Source: Cotesia glomerata (Eukaryota; Arthropoda; Insecta; Hymenoptera; Braconidae). Taken from it: a stretch of DNA of 64,000 bases. The position numbers and the translations under genes are program-made. Within the stretch, counting starts at the first letter, position 1; each line of letters begins with the position of its first letter. The DNA lies in assembly GCF_020080835.1 (NCBI RefSeq), contig NC_058161.1, positions 18,651,603 through 18,715,602 of the forward strand, in the 5' to 3' direction. Shown here in pieces: positions 14,058-25,805 of this stretch. The notes below the pieces were generated by a model. The model did no database searches, was not told the origin of the DNA, and saw only the letters and a program-made list of their open reading frames with translations.

Positions 14058-14137
14058 ACGGCTATAACACCAACGGTCACCCATCTAACTATTAACCCTG
14101 CTCAATGCTGCTTAACTGGGTGATCTCCGTGCGTCTT
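14058..14137 (-). pseudogene. 5S rRNA-derived sequence
   Basis: On the minus strand the text reads GATCACCCAGTTAAGCAGCA, then TTAGATGGGTGACCG: the 3' two thirds of a eukaryotic 5S rRNA including the internal promoter boxes (AGTTAAGC and GATGGGTGACC). The 5' part and the closing terminal stem are not convincing, so this is a fragment, retro-pseudogene or 5S-derived SINE head rather than a functional gene. Confidence 0.65.
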
Positions 14138-14886
14138 GAAGTTTCTGTCTGCTGTGCCGCTGTCTTAGATGATAACGATTGTATGATCTACATAATGTAT
14201 CATATGAGTTTATCATAAATATAATATAAAAATTGATTTTATAATATATTTGGATAGTCATAATTCATAATTTATTTATTTTACGGTATCTCATTATAAT
14301 GTAACACTTATTTAAATAATAAGATAAATAATGATTTTATTACTAGGTAATAGCAAAGCATACCAAAACATCTCATAGGAAATGTAACAAATTTTGTATT
14401 TCAGAATTATTTAAACGTAATTATAAAAATCATTTTGCACTTTTTGTGATTACTAAAAAAAAATTTTTTTTCAAAGAAAAAATTTTTATATACGTTAATT
14501 ATATATAAGCATATATAATTACATATACATATATAATTATATATTGGACTACATATAATCTTGCATGGCTGTATATTGCTCCATATATAGTCATATATAA
14601 TTATATAGTGTATAGTACAGAGCGGACGTTATTTTTTCTATCCGATTGCTGGTGGCTTTTTGTCTATTATTTTGCTTATTGTCTGACTTTGGGTTGTTTA
14701 TTGTTGAAGTGTGGATTATTGTGAGTATTTTGTGATATTAATCTCTACTGTGGAGAGTGTAGTTCTTTAGTTTTAATTAAAACATTTATTGCGTTTTTTT
14801 GGATTGAGGTTGTGTTTTCTGCGGGGCACGTTTTCTCTTGCTGCTTATTGACTGCATTGTGCTGCCATCTAGCGGTGTCTGTTGCA

Positions 14887-15942
14887 ATGACTGCTTATTG
14901 TGTGATCTGTGTTCGCGGTATTACCGACGTGTCAGCTTTGATTCAAACTAAGGCTGAATGTAAGCATTATTATCATGACTCTTGTGTAAAAGTTCGTTGT
15001 AATTTGCCGAGTAAGTCGCTAGCTGCTGCGAAGATTGTAAACAAGTGTCCGGTCTGTGTTCCGGATGTCTCTGACATATTGAATAAGATTAATGAGCGAC
15101 TGAGCAGTGTTGAGAAGATTGACGTGATGAGCAAGAAGCTTGAGGGTATCAATGTTAATGAGATCAATGAGATCAGTGCTAAGCTCGAGCAAATTGATAA
15201 GATTGGCGACATCGGCATGAAAGTGGATGGGATGGTGGCTAAGGTTGATGGTTTCGTGAAGTCTATTGCGTCAGTCGAGGGAAAGATTGATCATTTGAGT
15301 CTTGAGTGTAACTCGCTGAAGATTACAGTTAAAGAGCTTCAGGAGCGCTTGATTGAAGTTGAAAAGGGCCAACCTGGTCTCTCTGCTGACCTTGCTGAAG
15401 AGATTAGGGGTGCTGCGCAGAGGGTGTGCGATGGTAGTCTTGAGTTGAGAACGCTGCAGCTTGAATCTCAATTGCTAGCTGATGAGATTACAATTGGTGG
15501 GCTTCCAGAGGGGTGCGGTGAAAGACTTGTGGACACATTTATGTCATTTACCACTGCTATTGGAGTTCAGGTTGCTGAGAGAGATGTGGTTAAACTGGAG
15601 CGGCTTGGAAGGGCTGGTGCTATGAATCGCAATGTACGCGTTAAGTTCGGCAGTCAGAGGTTTGTTGATGAGGTTATGAAGAGTGTAAGGAGTAATCCTG
15701 TGAAGCTGGGTGCTGTAATGCCTAAAGCGCAAGTTCCTGATGCTCCTGTGTATGTTCATAGGCGTTATCCTTCTTCTCTTTACAAGCTTCGTGCTGATGT
15801 GCGTAAGGCTTATCCTAGGATCCAGGCTAGGAGTGTCTGGATTTCTTTTGCGTGTGTTAACGTCCGGTATGCGGAAGATAAGCCTCCAGTGAAGCTGTTA
15901 CCTTCAACGGGAGTAGGTCCTTTGCGGGGTCTGCTTGATTAG
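14887..15942 (+). CDS. LINE ORF1 protein (zinc finger, coiled coil, FP-like domain)
   Basis: An intact 351-residue ORF from the ATG at 14887; the frame stays open upstream but without an earlier ATG. The N-terminus has a RING/PHD-like cysteine-histidine cluster (C-x2-C, then C-x-H-Y-Y-H-x2-C, then C-x2-C; residues 5-60). Residues about 65-165 are heptad-rich and probably coiled coil. The C-terminal 170 residues (IGGLPEG, VKF, VYVHRRYP, VWIS, VNVRYA) resemble the RNA-binding/FP-like domain common in insect LINE ORF1 proteins. Its presumed role is RNA binding and RNP assembly. It ends in TAG in the same frame as the following ORF2 fragment. Confidence 0.8.
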   Translation: MTAYCVICVRGITDVSALIQTKAECKHYYHDSCVKVRCNLPSKSLAAAKIVNKCPVCVPDVSDILNKINERLSSVEKIDVMSKKLEGINVNEINEISAKLEQIDKIGDIGMKVDGMVAKVDGFVKSIASVEGKIDHLSLECNSLKITVKELQERLIEVEKGQPGLSADLAEEIRGAAQRVCDGSLELRTLQLESQLLADEITIGGLPEGCGERLVDTFMSFTTAIGVQVAERDVVKLERLGRAGAMNRNVRVKFGSQRFVDEVMKSVRSNPVKLGAVMPKAQVPDAPVYVHRRYPSSLYKLRADVRKAYPRIQARSVWISFACVNVRYAEDKPPVKLLPSTGVGPLRGLLD

Positions 15943-16284
15943 CAGCGAGTTGCTCCCTCGGTATCATCATCATCATCACCTGGAGGCGTGTCTGACATTG
16001 TGGTTGGCACTCTGCGACCTCTGTTTAATAAAAAGTGTTTGAGAGTGTGTCATGTTAATGCTCAATCGTTAAGGAATGAGCGTCATTTAGAGATTTTTAA
16101 AGAATATTTTCGTGGGAATAAGTATGATGTTATTGCTGTGTCTGAGACTTGGTTAAATCATTTAATATCTGATGATATGGTGTTCCTGCCGTCGTTTGTG
16201 CTTCATCGTCATGACCGGTGCCTGCGGAGCGGTGGTGGAGTTGCTCTCTATGTCAGGGATGACCTGATGTCTAAGTGTGTATAA
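15943..16284 (+). pseudogene. LINE ORF2 fragment, AP-endonuclease N-terminus
   Basis: Reads on in the ORF1 frame directly after its TAG. It shows APE-type endonuclease motifs: NAQSL, SETWL (catalytic Glu) and GGGVALYV. It stops at 16284 because an internal deletion joins it out of frame to the ORF2 C-terminus. No RT motifs remain. No ATG lies near the start, so initiation is unclear. Confidence 0.75.
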
Positions 16285-16468
16285 TAGGAGGGGTGATGTA
16301 AGGGAGGATTATTTACGCCTGCCTAGATCTAATTGTCGGATATTTGAGAACTCTTTTCTTATCCGCGGGATACGCATTTGGAATGCGCTACCCCCAGAAG
16401 TAACTAAAGCTGAAAATTATGAACTGTTCCGTAGTGCGTGCTATAATTGTTATTTGCAAAAGTATTAA
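16277..16468 (+). pseudogene. LINE ORF2 C-terminal tail
   Basis: Encodes a short stretch with RIWNALPPEV and a following FRSACYN, the typical last residues of CR1/Jockey-group ORF2 proteins. It lies in another frame from the endonuclease fragment, marking the deletion junction at about 16280. Confidence 0.7.
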
Positions 16469-16790
16469 TTTATGATATTGAGCTTTAATTGTCACTATTG
16501 TATGCTGCTGTGCCTTGAGTGATATTGAATGATATTAGTTTTGCTTAACTGTGCTATTACCAGGTTTTCTGGCAACTTGTCTCATATCTACCACGATTAT
16601 AATTTATAATTTATAATTCACGTTATTATTTCATTATAATATGTTATTATTTTATTATTTTCAATTTATGTAATTACATGCTCTGTATTTTACACTGATT
16701 ATAATGTATAATTATGATGGTCCTGAGGGAGCTAAGGCTCTAGGGTCAATAAAGTTTATTATCTATCTATCTATCTATCTATATATGATC

Positions 16791-17953
16791 ATATAGAAAA
16801 ATTTTTTCTCGGGACTAAATTTTATGATCACTGATATAAAAATTTCTTCATTCAAGAAAAATATTCTTGCTCCAAGAAAATTATTTTAAAGAGAACTAAC
16901 TGTCTTATTTCAAGAAATTCTTATCTTGAATTCATGTTACTTTTCATTATTTATATTTGATATAAATAATATAAATATAAATATAAATAATAACATGTAT
17001 AATAATACAAATATAAATAATGCTGTGAAGCAGGAAAGAATAGGAGTTACGGTAATTATTACGTGAAGCGTTCCACATTCACGTAACAGGATATTGGTAG
17101 GAAAGGATTGAGAAAGGAATGTGGAGAGGATCATCTTAATGTGAGTTTATAAAATATGCGAGAAAAAATTATTAGATAGCTCGGACTGGGATTCGAACCC
17201 AGAACCTTTCGAAGACATGTCGGCTACTCTACCATTTGAGCTATCCGGTCTATACTAAATTTCCTTTCGCTTATTCTATATACATTAAGGTAGTTGTAGC
17301 GTGATAGACATTTCAACAGAAAATTATAAAATTTTTTTTATCGAAAGATAAATATATTAATAATTCACTACCAAAATTTCAGATCAATTGACCGCACCGT
17401 TTTTAAGTAATTAAATTTCGAAATTGCATCTTTTACACGTAGAGGTATAGAGAGAAGGTAAAGTTAGTATGAAATCTTTGGCCCACTCGAGTGGTACGAA
17501 AGATTTCATACTATTTTATTTCAAGAATTATTGATTGTTGATTCAAGAAAAAATTTTTTTATTAATAATGTTATAAGTTTAAGTCAGAAAAAAACTTTGA
17601 AGTAAAAAAATTTGTATTTCTCTATATGCCGAAAAATATTTATTAATACATAGAATAGCAAAAATACAAAAATTTATATGTTTAAAACAAGTAAAATTAT
17701 ATGTTAATTTTCAAGTCGCACCATACTTGGAACAAGTCGGTAATATCTTGAACCAATGTGACCGTCTATCTTGATCCAAGAGAAAGAAATTCTTGGGCGA
17801 ATTTGTATATATCTTATTTTAAAACAACCATGTTTCTTGATTCGAGAATTAATTTCTTAATTTAAGAGAGTTGAATAACTTAAGACATGAATTACATTAT
17901 GAAGAAAAAGTTATTTTTGAGTCAAGTAATTTTTTTTATCAGTGTAGACTTAC
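16791..17953. repeat. Copy D intron start with degenerate unit flank and an insertion
   Basis: 16835-16930 matches the 3' flank of copies A-C (for example 26700-26800). Then comes an insertion of about 580 bp (about 16932-17512) with a tRNA-like sequence and an inverted pair around AAATCTTT (about 17467-17513). After it the unit flank resumes (17514-17953). No other gene is seen. Confidence 0.6.
17179..17250 (-). pseudogene. tRNA-like sequence
   Basis: On the minus strand it has a box A (TAGCTCAAATGGTAGAG), a box B (GGTTCGAATCC) and a perfect 5-bp T-stem (CTGGG/CCCAG). The acceptor stem has two mismatches and the anticodon stem is poor, with loop CATGTCT. It is best read as a tRNA pseudogene or tRNA-derived repeat head. 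Confidence 0.5.
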
Positions 17954-17977
17954 CAACAAGGAGAGCGCGAAATCCAT
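17954..17977 (-). CDS. Secreted-protein copy D, exon 1 (signal peptide start)
   Basis: Eight codons, MDFALSLL, from the ATG at 17977-17975 to a donor GTAAGT from 17953, ending in phase 0. Joined to exon 2 at 12040 it gives a continuous signal peptide. Exon size and phase are identical to exon 1 of copies A-C. A minus-strand TATAAAA lies at 18044-18038, 61 bases above the ATG, close to the spacing in copies A-C. Confidence 0.7.
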
Positions 17978-18037
17978 CTTGATACTTTGTTAGCCGAAAC
18001 AAAACTTGTTATATGCGTTTAGTCAGTTATGGGCAGG

Positions 18038-18090
18038 TTTTATACCATCAAGTATCAAAAGAACATCAAATTGTCATTTTGGGTTTTTCC
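18038..18090 (-). promoter_or_regulatory. TATA promoter of copy D with kappaB-like word
   Basis: TATAAAA on the minus strand at 18044-18038. About 37 bases further upstream lies GGAAAAACCC (18090-18081), one mismatch from Dorsal/Dif-type sites (GGGWWWWCCM). In the orphan exon copies of units 2 and 3 the TATA word is changed to TATAATA. Confidence 0.4.
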
Positions 18091-18458
18091 ATCATGACTC
18101 ATTTCTGACAATTCCAATAGTCATTGAATTATTAGATTAATTACTAAATAATTGCAAATTCTTTCTTTGTGTTGAATGTTTTTAAAGGTGTTCTGTGAGT
18201 GTCTTTTAGTTATCTTATCTTTTTTTTGATACACTTATTCAGAAACTAATAACAAAGATAGAGATAAGTAATGATTAATTAATTGGAATTTTATTTTTAT
18301 ATTTTTTAATTTCTGAAACTTGGACTAAAAAATTAAAGAAAAAAAATTTTTCACAATCATTTAGTTGAACCTCGTATAATGAAATTGAGGTGAAATGTAT
18401 GTTGCATCAATTTATTCGTGATGTAATTGAAATAACGTAATCAATAATTATATATTAT

Positions 18459-20622
18459 ATGGGTGATTCTCTGTAAGGATTTTTTTTGCTATCCCAGGTA
18501 TTTTTTTATGAGAAAAATTGTTATTTTGTTACTAAACAAAAATTTATTACGAAAGTAAAAAAACATTTCTATTTGGAGCATTGAAAACTAAAATGAAATA
18601 AATTTTGGTTTTTTTGCTATAAATTTGTAAACCACCGAAATATCAGTCCCCTAGGCTGTCCCAGTCCCAAAATTAAAACTTTAAGATAAAATTTTAAGTT
18701 ATTCGTCAATAATATATAATTTGGTCCATAATGTTTATAAACTAAATTAGTTAACTAACAATCTTCTTCAATAAAAAGTACCGAAAATTAATTTGTTTCA
18801 TTAAATTCATTAAACCAAAGTTTGTCCCAGGCATTTTAAGAACAGTCCCCTGCAAGAAGTTCAACGCCAAAAAAAAAAAAATCCAGCGTGTTATTTTACC
18901 TTTTGTAAGATTTATAAGGATCTAACTAGCCTTGAGTTAATAAACATAGGGCTGTTAGCGCTTTATCGGCATTTTATTTAGTGTCAAAGCACCGTTTGTG
19001 CTGGAAATATGTGTCTGGGCCACCTCAAAACTCAGTCCCCAGGCAGCTATTTATATTTATGATTTATTTATAAAATTGGATCCATGAGTCTTAAGTGTCG
19101 GTCTTATCTTTTTCTCGCGTCGCACTCACGGCGAAAAACGGTACTATCTTTGTTGCACTCATGAAGATAAAGCTGATTGCAGTTTTATGTTTTTCTCTTA
19201 AGCAAATAAGAATTTCGAAAAAAACGCTCTGACATAAAATAGATAATTAAAATATCTACACTACTTACAAAAATTAAGGGAATAAAAAAAAATGCAAATT
19301 TTTTTTTAATTTTTGATGGGCTGTATTTCAGCGGAAAATGATCGTATCGCAAAAATAAAAATGAATTTTAAAGCTCAAAGACGCTAGTTTTTAGATCTTT
19401 GGATCAAAATTTTTTAGGAATTACGGTTTCGACATGATCCGAAGAAATAGAGCGAAAAAAAAATTTTCCAAATTTTTAATTTTTTTTTTTTGCTCTAAGG
19501 GCTCGGAAAAATTTTTTCAGACAAAGCGACCTTATGAAACAGATAGCCTGCTTATTCAGCTTTAATTGCATTTTTTTTTTTTTTATTTAGCTTGATACGA
19601 CCATTTGTTGCGGAGATATCCGAGGTTAAACGAAAAAGAACGTTTATGTTTGTAACCATCAATATCTCTGCAACCAATAATTGCACAGCAAAAAAAGGAC
19701 AGTTTTGAAAACTGAAAGAAATTCCTAATAAAATCCTATAAAAAAATTCCAGAGAAAAAAATCTTATCGATGCACGATACTGCTTTAAAGAAAGTTGAAA
19801 AAGTGACTTTTTCCCTTATTTTGGTTAATCGGCTGTATCTTTACAAATATTGACGGGGAAGCTAGACATTGCAGGAATTTTCACACCTTAATGTAACCCT
19901 AAAAAAGTTAAGGGAATAAGATTTTATCCATTATCGTGCTGCAATCTTTAGAACAATAAAGAAATGATTTTTTTTTTGTTTTGCACTCAATTTGCCTCGG
20001 CTCATCAGTAAATTTGAATAATAAAAAAAAGACAAACAGCTCTATTTCTTCGGATCATGTTGAAACCGTAATTCCTTAGAAATTTTGACCCAAAGATCTT
20101 AAAACTAGAGTCTTTGAGCTTTAAAATACATTTTTTATTTTTGCGATACGATCATTTTTCGCTGAAATACAGCCCGTCAAAAATTAAAAAAAAATTTGCA
20201 TTTTTTTTTTATTCCTTTAATTTTTGTGAGTAGTGTATTACGTAGCAGAGCGTTTTTTTCGAAAATCTTCTTTGTTTAGAAGAGAAATGAAAAGTTGCAA
20301 TCATAGGGACCGGTTCTTAATATTATTCTAATAAACGTAAACATTCATTGAGAACTCGAAAAGTTGAATGCATTGAAATAGTTTGCTTGATTTTTCTCAA
20401 TTTGATAAAAAAAAACAGTCCTCTGGCAAATAGTTCCCTGTCATGTTTATATGGCAAAAGATACACAAATATCGAAAAAGCAAAAATTAAATCGGCTGTT
20501 TATTTATTATAATTAAGCTGGTAGTTTTGTAGCCCTTATTAATTTTTTTTCTGATAAAATCAAAAATAATTTGGTCGGACAATTTTGTATAGATTTAAGA
20601 GGTCCTTACAGAGAATCATCCA
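18459..20622. mobile_element. TIR element (GATTCTCTGTAAGGA ends), unit 1
   Basis: The ends GGGTGATTCTCTGTAAGGA and TCCTTACAGAGAATCATCC are inverted repeats inside ATAT-rich flanks. The word CAGTCCCC recurs several times inside. It hosts a nested palindromic element at 19259-20235. It lies between the divergent D-type and A-type first exons. No transposase was recognised. Confidence 0.65.
19259..20235. mobile_element. Foldback (mariner-like TIR) element, partly deleted, unit 1
   Basis: The ends CACTACTTACAAAAATTAAG and its inverse, with TA flanks on both sides (19257-19258, 20236-20237), suggest a Tc1/mariner-type MITE. The arms match for about 200 bp. Compared with unit 2, the inner half of one arm is missing. 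Confidence 0.65.
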
Positions 20623-20730
20623 TATATAAAAATAAAATACAATTCTCACAAAAATTAAAGAAGTAAAAGAAGAAATTTTTCAAATTTTGAACCAAAAGCA
20701 CACATATTTTATGAAGTAAAAAAGTTTACT

Positions 20731-20765
<35 letters not shown>

Positions 20766-21004
20766 ATAATAATGAGAAATTAACAATTTATGTACTATGA
20801 ATTATATTCAGGATAGACATTTCTACAATTTATATCTATCGACATATTCTTTGACTATTGTGGTCATCATAGTTATCAAAGCAAGCAATGCTTAATGACT
20901 TAAAAAATTATTAAGAAACAGTAATAGTGCGCTTTATAATTTTATCAACTTTGTAACCTTGTCATCATCTATTTGACAAGTCAGCCGATGTTTTTGTGCT
21001 CGAA

Positions 21005-21070
21005 GATTCCCCAGAGTAGGGAATTCCGAACAACAGTATCACGTTCTTTGTGTGCCGATTGCTATAAAAG
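21005..21070 (+). promoter_or_regulatory. Promoter of copy A: paired kappaB-like sites and TATA box
   Basis: GATTCCCC (21005-21012, inverse half-site) and GGGAATTCC (21019-21027) are followed by TATAAAAG (21063-21070). The TATA box is 67 bases above the ATG. Kept in all three units with small changes. Such sites bind Rel/NF-kappaB factors in insect immune genes; function here is inferred. Confidence 0.55.
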
Positions 21071-21129
21071 CTATTTGATACTGACATTAAAATTAGAACA
21101 ATACTTGTTTTGATAAGCTAAACCTCAAA

Positions 21130-21153
21130 ATGAAGCTAACATTTTCGTTTTTG
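21130..21153 (+). CDS. Secreted-protein copy A, exon 1
   Basis: ATG and seven more codons (MKLTFSFL), then donor GTAAGTG at 21154, phase 0. Joined with exon 2 at 26024 it makes a signal peptide of about 18-20 residues. The exon lies 67 bases downstream of a TATA box. Confidence 0.75.
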
Positions 21154-21352
21154 GTAAGTGTTAATTTTTTTGTAAATCTTAAGATTAATTTAGTCTTAAT
21201 AAATCTGTTACTTAAATACCCCTTAATAATTATTTTACACAAATAAATTTATTTATTTAAGATAAAGATATCGTTTATTAAGTGTATTTATTTTAACTAA
21301 ATAGTTACTTGTTTATAGTTAAAAAAGTTTATTTTAATAATTATTAAAATTC

Positions 21353-22195
21353 GGACCCATATATCTTTATGTATTTCGACACGCTGAATCCGAATTTGAG
21401 GTCAGTTTGACCCGTACACCGTCAAATTTTCGAGAAAACTTTGAAAAACCGAAAAAAATGACAAAAATCGGCTGTTTAGGCGATTTAAAAATTTTTTTTG
21501 ACCTAAACGAAGCATTATTTTTATGTATTTCAAACCGCTCAATACTTATCTGAAGTTTATTTAGACTATAAGCCATTAAAAGTTTAAGTAAATTCCAAAA
21601 AACCCTGAAAAATTGCAAAAAAAGCAAAAAATAGCAAAAAAAAGCTAAAAATTCCGGATATTGTGTTAAAAAAAATTTTATAAAATTAGATCAATCATCA
21701 TTCTCATGTATTTCGATTTGCCGAATATAAATCTCGAATTTATGTGGCTCAGACATCACTAAAAATCTAAATAAATGGCAAAAAACCATTAAAAATTAAA
21801 ATAAATAAGTCCGCTATGATAAAAATTAATTTTCAGATAAAAATAAAAAATTTTTAACATGTTATCCGATCTGTGAAACATAAATTTTAAATTTTTTGAC
21901 CTTAATCCTCAAAAAATTTTAGTTAATTCTACTTTTTTTGATATTATTTTTATTACACCTGTGTCTTGGTGGAATCCTCTTGCAACACAAAATATCTCTG
22001 CTTTTTATGTTTGTGAGATAGTCGCGATCGAAAAAATCACTATCTTAAAAAAGAATGGCCAACGAGAACGAATTTGAATCCTGGTTCTCACAATGTTACC
22101 CGAGAACCTCTAATTGATCCTTCCAAGTACTTATTACCGCCACTTCATATGAAGCTTGGTCTTATGAAGCAGTTTGTCAAAGCTGCTTAGTGAAT
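21353..22195. mobile_element. Truncated long-TIR transposon, unit 1
   Basis: Left terminal repeat (GGACCCATATATC start) plus a short piece of the transposon ORF (matching 43590-43845 with a small internal deletion). The rest of the ORF and the right end seen in unit 3 are missing. The deletion joins GTCAAAGCT to the downstream flank at a short TTAG homology. Confidence 0.7.
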
Positions 22196-24715
22196 TGTAT
22201 CAGGCGAGGATAAAGGTATTAAAATTATTAGAACTCAAATAGCGACAAACGACTCAAAGGTCTTTTGATTTATTTCAAAGGAGATTTGTTAACTATTAAA
22301 AAATATTTTTTTAAAGAAATAAATAAGCAAATTAAATGAAATAAACCAAAACAAATTAGTATTTGTTTAAAAGTAATCCATATTTAAATAAAACAAAATT
22401 TGTTACTATTAATTACGTATTTTTAAGTTATTTTAAATAAATCTACAAATTTAAGGAGATCCACGTAAATCAGTAAAATTTTTAAAACTTCCTGAAAATT
22501 TGTAAATTCAATCTACGTCGCCTAGTAATTAATAAAAAAAATTATAAAAACGGTAGACCCTGAAGGCCGTCCGTACAACTTCCCGCTCATTTCATAACTA
22601 GGTGCTTCAATTGCACTAATGATGTTTTTGAGCTCTCCGTGCTCAAAAATACTATTTATGTGTTATTTTGAGCTCTCTGAGCTCAAAAAGAGAACTTTTT
22701 ATGCTTTTGAGCTCTTCGAGCTCAAAGGTCTGATAGAAGTTTGATAAAACACAATTTTTCAAATTTTTAAGCCGCAATAACTTTTGAATAAATGGACCGA
22801 TTTTTACGTGGTTGGCGGCGATCGACGTGGTTTTTTATGTTAAGAGCTGATTAGTTTTTAGAATTGATCGGTAAAGCCGTTTAAAAGTTATTCCAAAAAA
22901 TGTCGGAGTTATGTTGAAAAAACACTTGTTTCCAAATATTTCGTCGAGAATATCTCTCGAACCAATCAACCGATTTTTACGTTCTTGGCGGCGATCGACG
23001 CAGTTTTTTAAGTTCTAAAAATTATTTTATTTCATTAAAAACGATCCGATAAGAAATGTCGAAGTTATGGAAAAAAAAAACACTTTTTTCGGTTTTCTTT
23101 CGTTCACGCTACCTCTCGAACGAATTAACCGATTTTGACCGGATTAGCGGTGATCGAAGTGGTTTTTTAAGGTTAAGGGCGGATTAGTTTTTGGAGTTGA
23201 TCGATCGAGCCGTTTAAAATTTATTCCAAAAAAACCACTTTCAAAAATGATTTTTTTCTTATTTTTTTTGAGATTTTTCAAAATTTCTTAAAATCTATCG
23301 ATCCGAATCGGTTCAAATTCTTAGAAAATCTAAGTTTGAGGGAACCCCTCCCCACACACACACACACACACACACACATACAGAGCGTGTTAACCGGTGG
23401 ATGGACGCAGTGAACCTGCAACTGGCGCAACACAAGACTAAGGCAGTGCTTATTACCAGCAGAAAAGTGGAAGAGACCATTAAGCTGAAAGTCGGCGAAC
23501 AAGAAATCATATCACAACCTTATATCCGATATTTGGGAGTGATGCTTGATGCCCGACTCAACTTCAAGCAGCAAGTGGAACATGTCAGTGCCAAAGCGTC
23601 AGTAGTGAGGGCTAGTCTCGCACGACTGATGCCGAACGTCGCAGGCCCAAAGCAGAGCAAGAGGCTATTATTGTCATCAGTAGTCACATCGGTGCTCACT
23701 TACGGAATATCCATTTGGGCCGACGCACTAAAGACGCAAGAATCATGGAGAAAAGCTGGACCAGTATATCGACTGAGTGCCTTGCCCTACGAGTAACTAG
23801 CGCCTTCCGCACCATATCAGACGAAGCAGTGTGTGTTATTTCCGGTACTCTGCCTCTCAGAGTCCTAGCTGAGGAAAGACGGAACCAACCACACTGAGCC
23901 CTGAATAACTTAGAAGGGAAGAACGGCAACACAGCATCGCAAGATGAAAACAGGAGTGGAATTCTGCAGAGAAAGCTCGGTGGACGTACCGTCTCATACC
24001 TCGGATTGATGTGTAGTTCAACCGGAGAGTGCCCGTCCTGTCCAGAGGTCAATGAAGATGCGGAGCATGTTTTCTTTGTGTGTCCACGTTTCAACCAACA
24101 GCGCGATGAGTTAGTGAAGATTATAAAAAAGAGAACCCAACCAGAATCAATAGTAGAAGCAATGTTGTCGTCAGAAGCTGCCTGGAACGCCACAAGCACT
24201 TTTGCTACAAAAGTGCTTACAGAGTTGCGATCCATTGAGAGGAAAAGAACGAAAGACAGAATCTAGAAGAAAGAAATAACATCTTAGCCACCAGAAGGAA
24301 GAGTGGCAGCTAATTCCTCCCCCCGCGAAGAAATGCCTTACGGCGGTACCATGGGGGATCAGAGGATAGATGAGAAAGGGGTTTAGGGTTTAGTGGGTAG
24401 GGGCGTCAGCGTCGAGTTTTAGTATGACGCTGCGTCGAGTCGCCACTTATCCAGGCCAAACAACTATGCCTAGAATCCGTAAAAAGGATCCCCCCCCCTA
24501 ACGAAAAAAAAAAAACACACACACACACACATACATACATACATACAGACAGACAGACATAGTGACAACCTCGCGGGGGTAGTCAGGGAAGCTTCCTGTG
24601 ACCTTCAAACGTCGAGATCGGACGAAAACTTGATTTTTGCAAAACGGGGTGAAAACAATAACTTCCCGATTTTTTAAAATCTTCGATTTTCATAGCGGGA
24701 AGTTAAAAATTAAAA
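22196..24715. repeat. Composite GAGCTC-rich repeat in copy A intron, carrying a retrotransposon
   Basis: 22196-22540 is AT-rich unit DNA without a gene. From about 22550 the text follows the composite family (ACCCTGAAGGCC, GAGCTC palindromes, AACCGATTTTTACG words). The (CA)n run is split by an R1-like fragment. The block ends in the GCGGGAAGTT hairpin at about 24704. Confidence 0.65.
23375..24512 (+). mobile_element. 5'-truncated R1-clade (Waldo-like) retrotransposon fragment, unit 1
   Basis: Encodes the end of a reverse transcriptase ORF with motifs YLGVMLDARLNF, ARLMPN and VLTYG, then, after a frame change near 23790, AFRTIS and PLRVLAEERR. A terminal zinc knuckle follows (CPSCP-x6-AEHVFFVC), and the element ends in an A-rich tail. 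Relative to unit 2 about 80 bases are deleted near 24017. It is flanked on both sides by (CA)n, the known type of target of Waldo elements. Non-functional. Confidence 0.75.
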
Positions 24716-24989
24716 AACAGCAGGTTTCCGGGATATTTAATTAAATAAATAGGTTTGAAAATTTCAATGTTTACATGTCGGTAAATGAAGATTCCACCAG
24801 CCGTGTATTTGGCTGAGAATTTAATGCAATTAACGATTTTAACAAAATTGTATTTTCATTGAATTTGATTGAAAAAATAATAAGCTTTCGATTAAAACAA
24901 TAAAAAAGTAGCTTTCCGAACGTATTACGAGGATATTTTATATTTTTTATGAAAAATCACAAGGAACTTCCGTTCTTTAAAGTTTTGTA

Positions 24990-25805
24990 TACGGAAAAAA
25001 GTAAACTGTAATATTCACTCGGACATCGGGGTGGCAAAAATATAAATATTACAGAACTTAATGTAGAAAGTATAAAAGCCACAATCCATCATTTAATATA
25101 CAAAATAAGTGATGAGTAGCTGTCACTATAGTAAATAACGACTCTTTCATTTTAAAAAATTACAGTTTCAAACAGTAAAAATTGCCATTTCAATATATAG
25201 TCGATATTATGAGGAGAAGGGGAACTCAGATGAAAGAGAAGGGGGTCTCACTTTGGGAGAATTTAACATTTCAAACAGTAAAAATTATATTTTAAAATAT
25301 ACATTTTACCAGTCCAAACAAGTCAATAATTACAGTTTGATTTTTAGCGTTGCGTTTAAAATTTACCATTTTACTTTGTAAATATTGACGATGCTTGTGT
25401 TAGAAATTTACTAACTTTATTTTATACTTTTTACATATCATAAGATCATTTTTTAGATACGAAATAGTAAATATCAAAGTCTGAATTTCTTAATTATTAT
25501 ACTTTAACATTTTAGACATATACATAGCGAATGTTACTGTTTGAAATAGTATTTTCTTCCATGTAAAGAGTAAATAGTAACGTTTAAATGGTAAATATTA
25601 TATAGTGAATAGTAAAATCACGATTTTACTGTTTGAAATAGTATTTTCTTTCATGTAAAGAGTAAATTGTAACGTTTAAATGGTAAATATTATATAGTGA
25701 ATAGTAAAATCATGATTTTACTGTTTGGAATGGTAATGTTTAGCAGTTGATCATTACTTATTATAAATCGACTGTTATTTATTACAGTTTACTTTTTTCC
25801 GTGTA
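24990..25805. mobile_element. MITE next to exon 2, unit 1
   Basis: The ends TACGGAAAAAAGTAAACTGT and ACAGTTTACTTTTTTCCGTG are inverted repeats. The interior repeats ACAGTTTCAAACAGTAAA-like words. A 103-bp segment (about 25532-25634) is tandemly doubled in this unit only. The same MITE is at about 35247-35962 and 49547-50311. Confidence 0.6.

Larger units (their letters stand above)
14610..16790 (+). mobile_element. Internally deleted non-LTR retrotransposon (CR1/Jockey-like)
   Basis: Contains ORF1, the start of ORF2 (endonuclease) and the very end of ORF2, then a 3' tail ending in a (TCTA)n microsatellite (about 16762-16785). The reverse transcriptase core is missing, so the copy cannot move on its own. 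The 5' limit is approximate. It sits in the copy D intron in antisense to that gene. Confidence 0.8.

Noticed and set aside
14812..14886. Start of LINE ORF1 at 14812
   Set aside because: The first codon there is GTG; the first ATG of the frame is at 14887, just before the zinc finger.
17179..17250. Functional tRNA gene
   Set aside because: Boxes A and B are good, but the acceptor and anticodon stems are mismatched.
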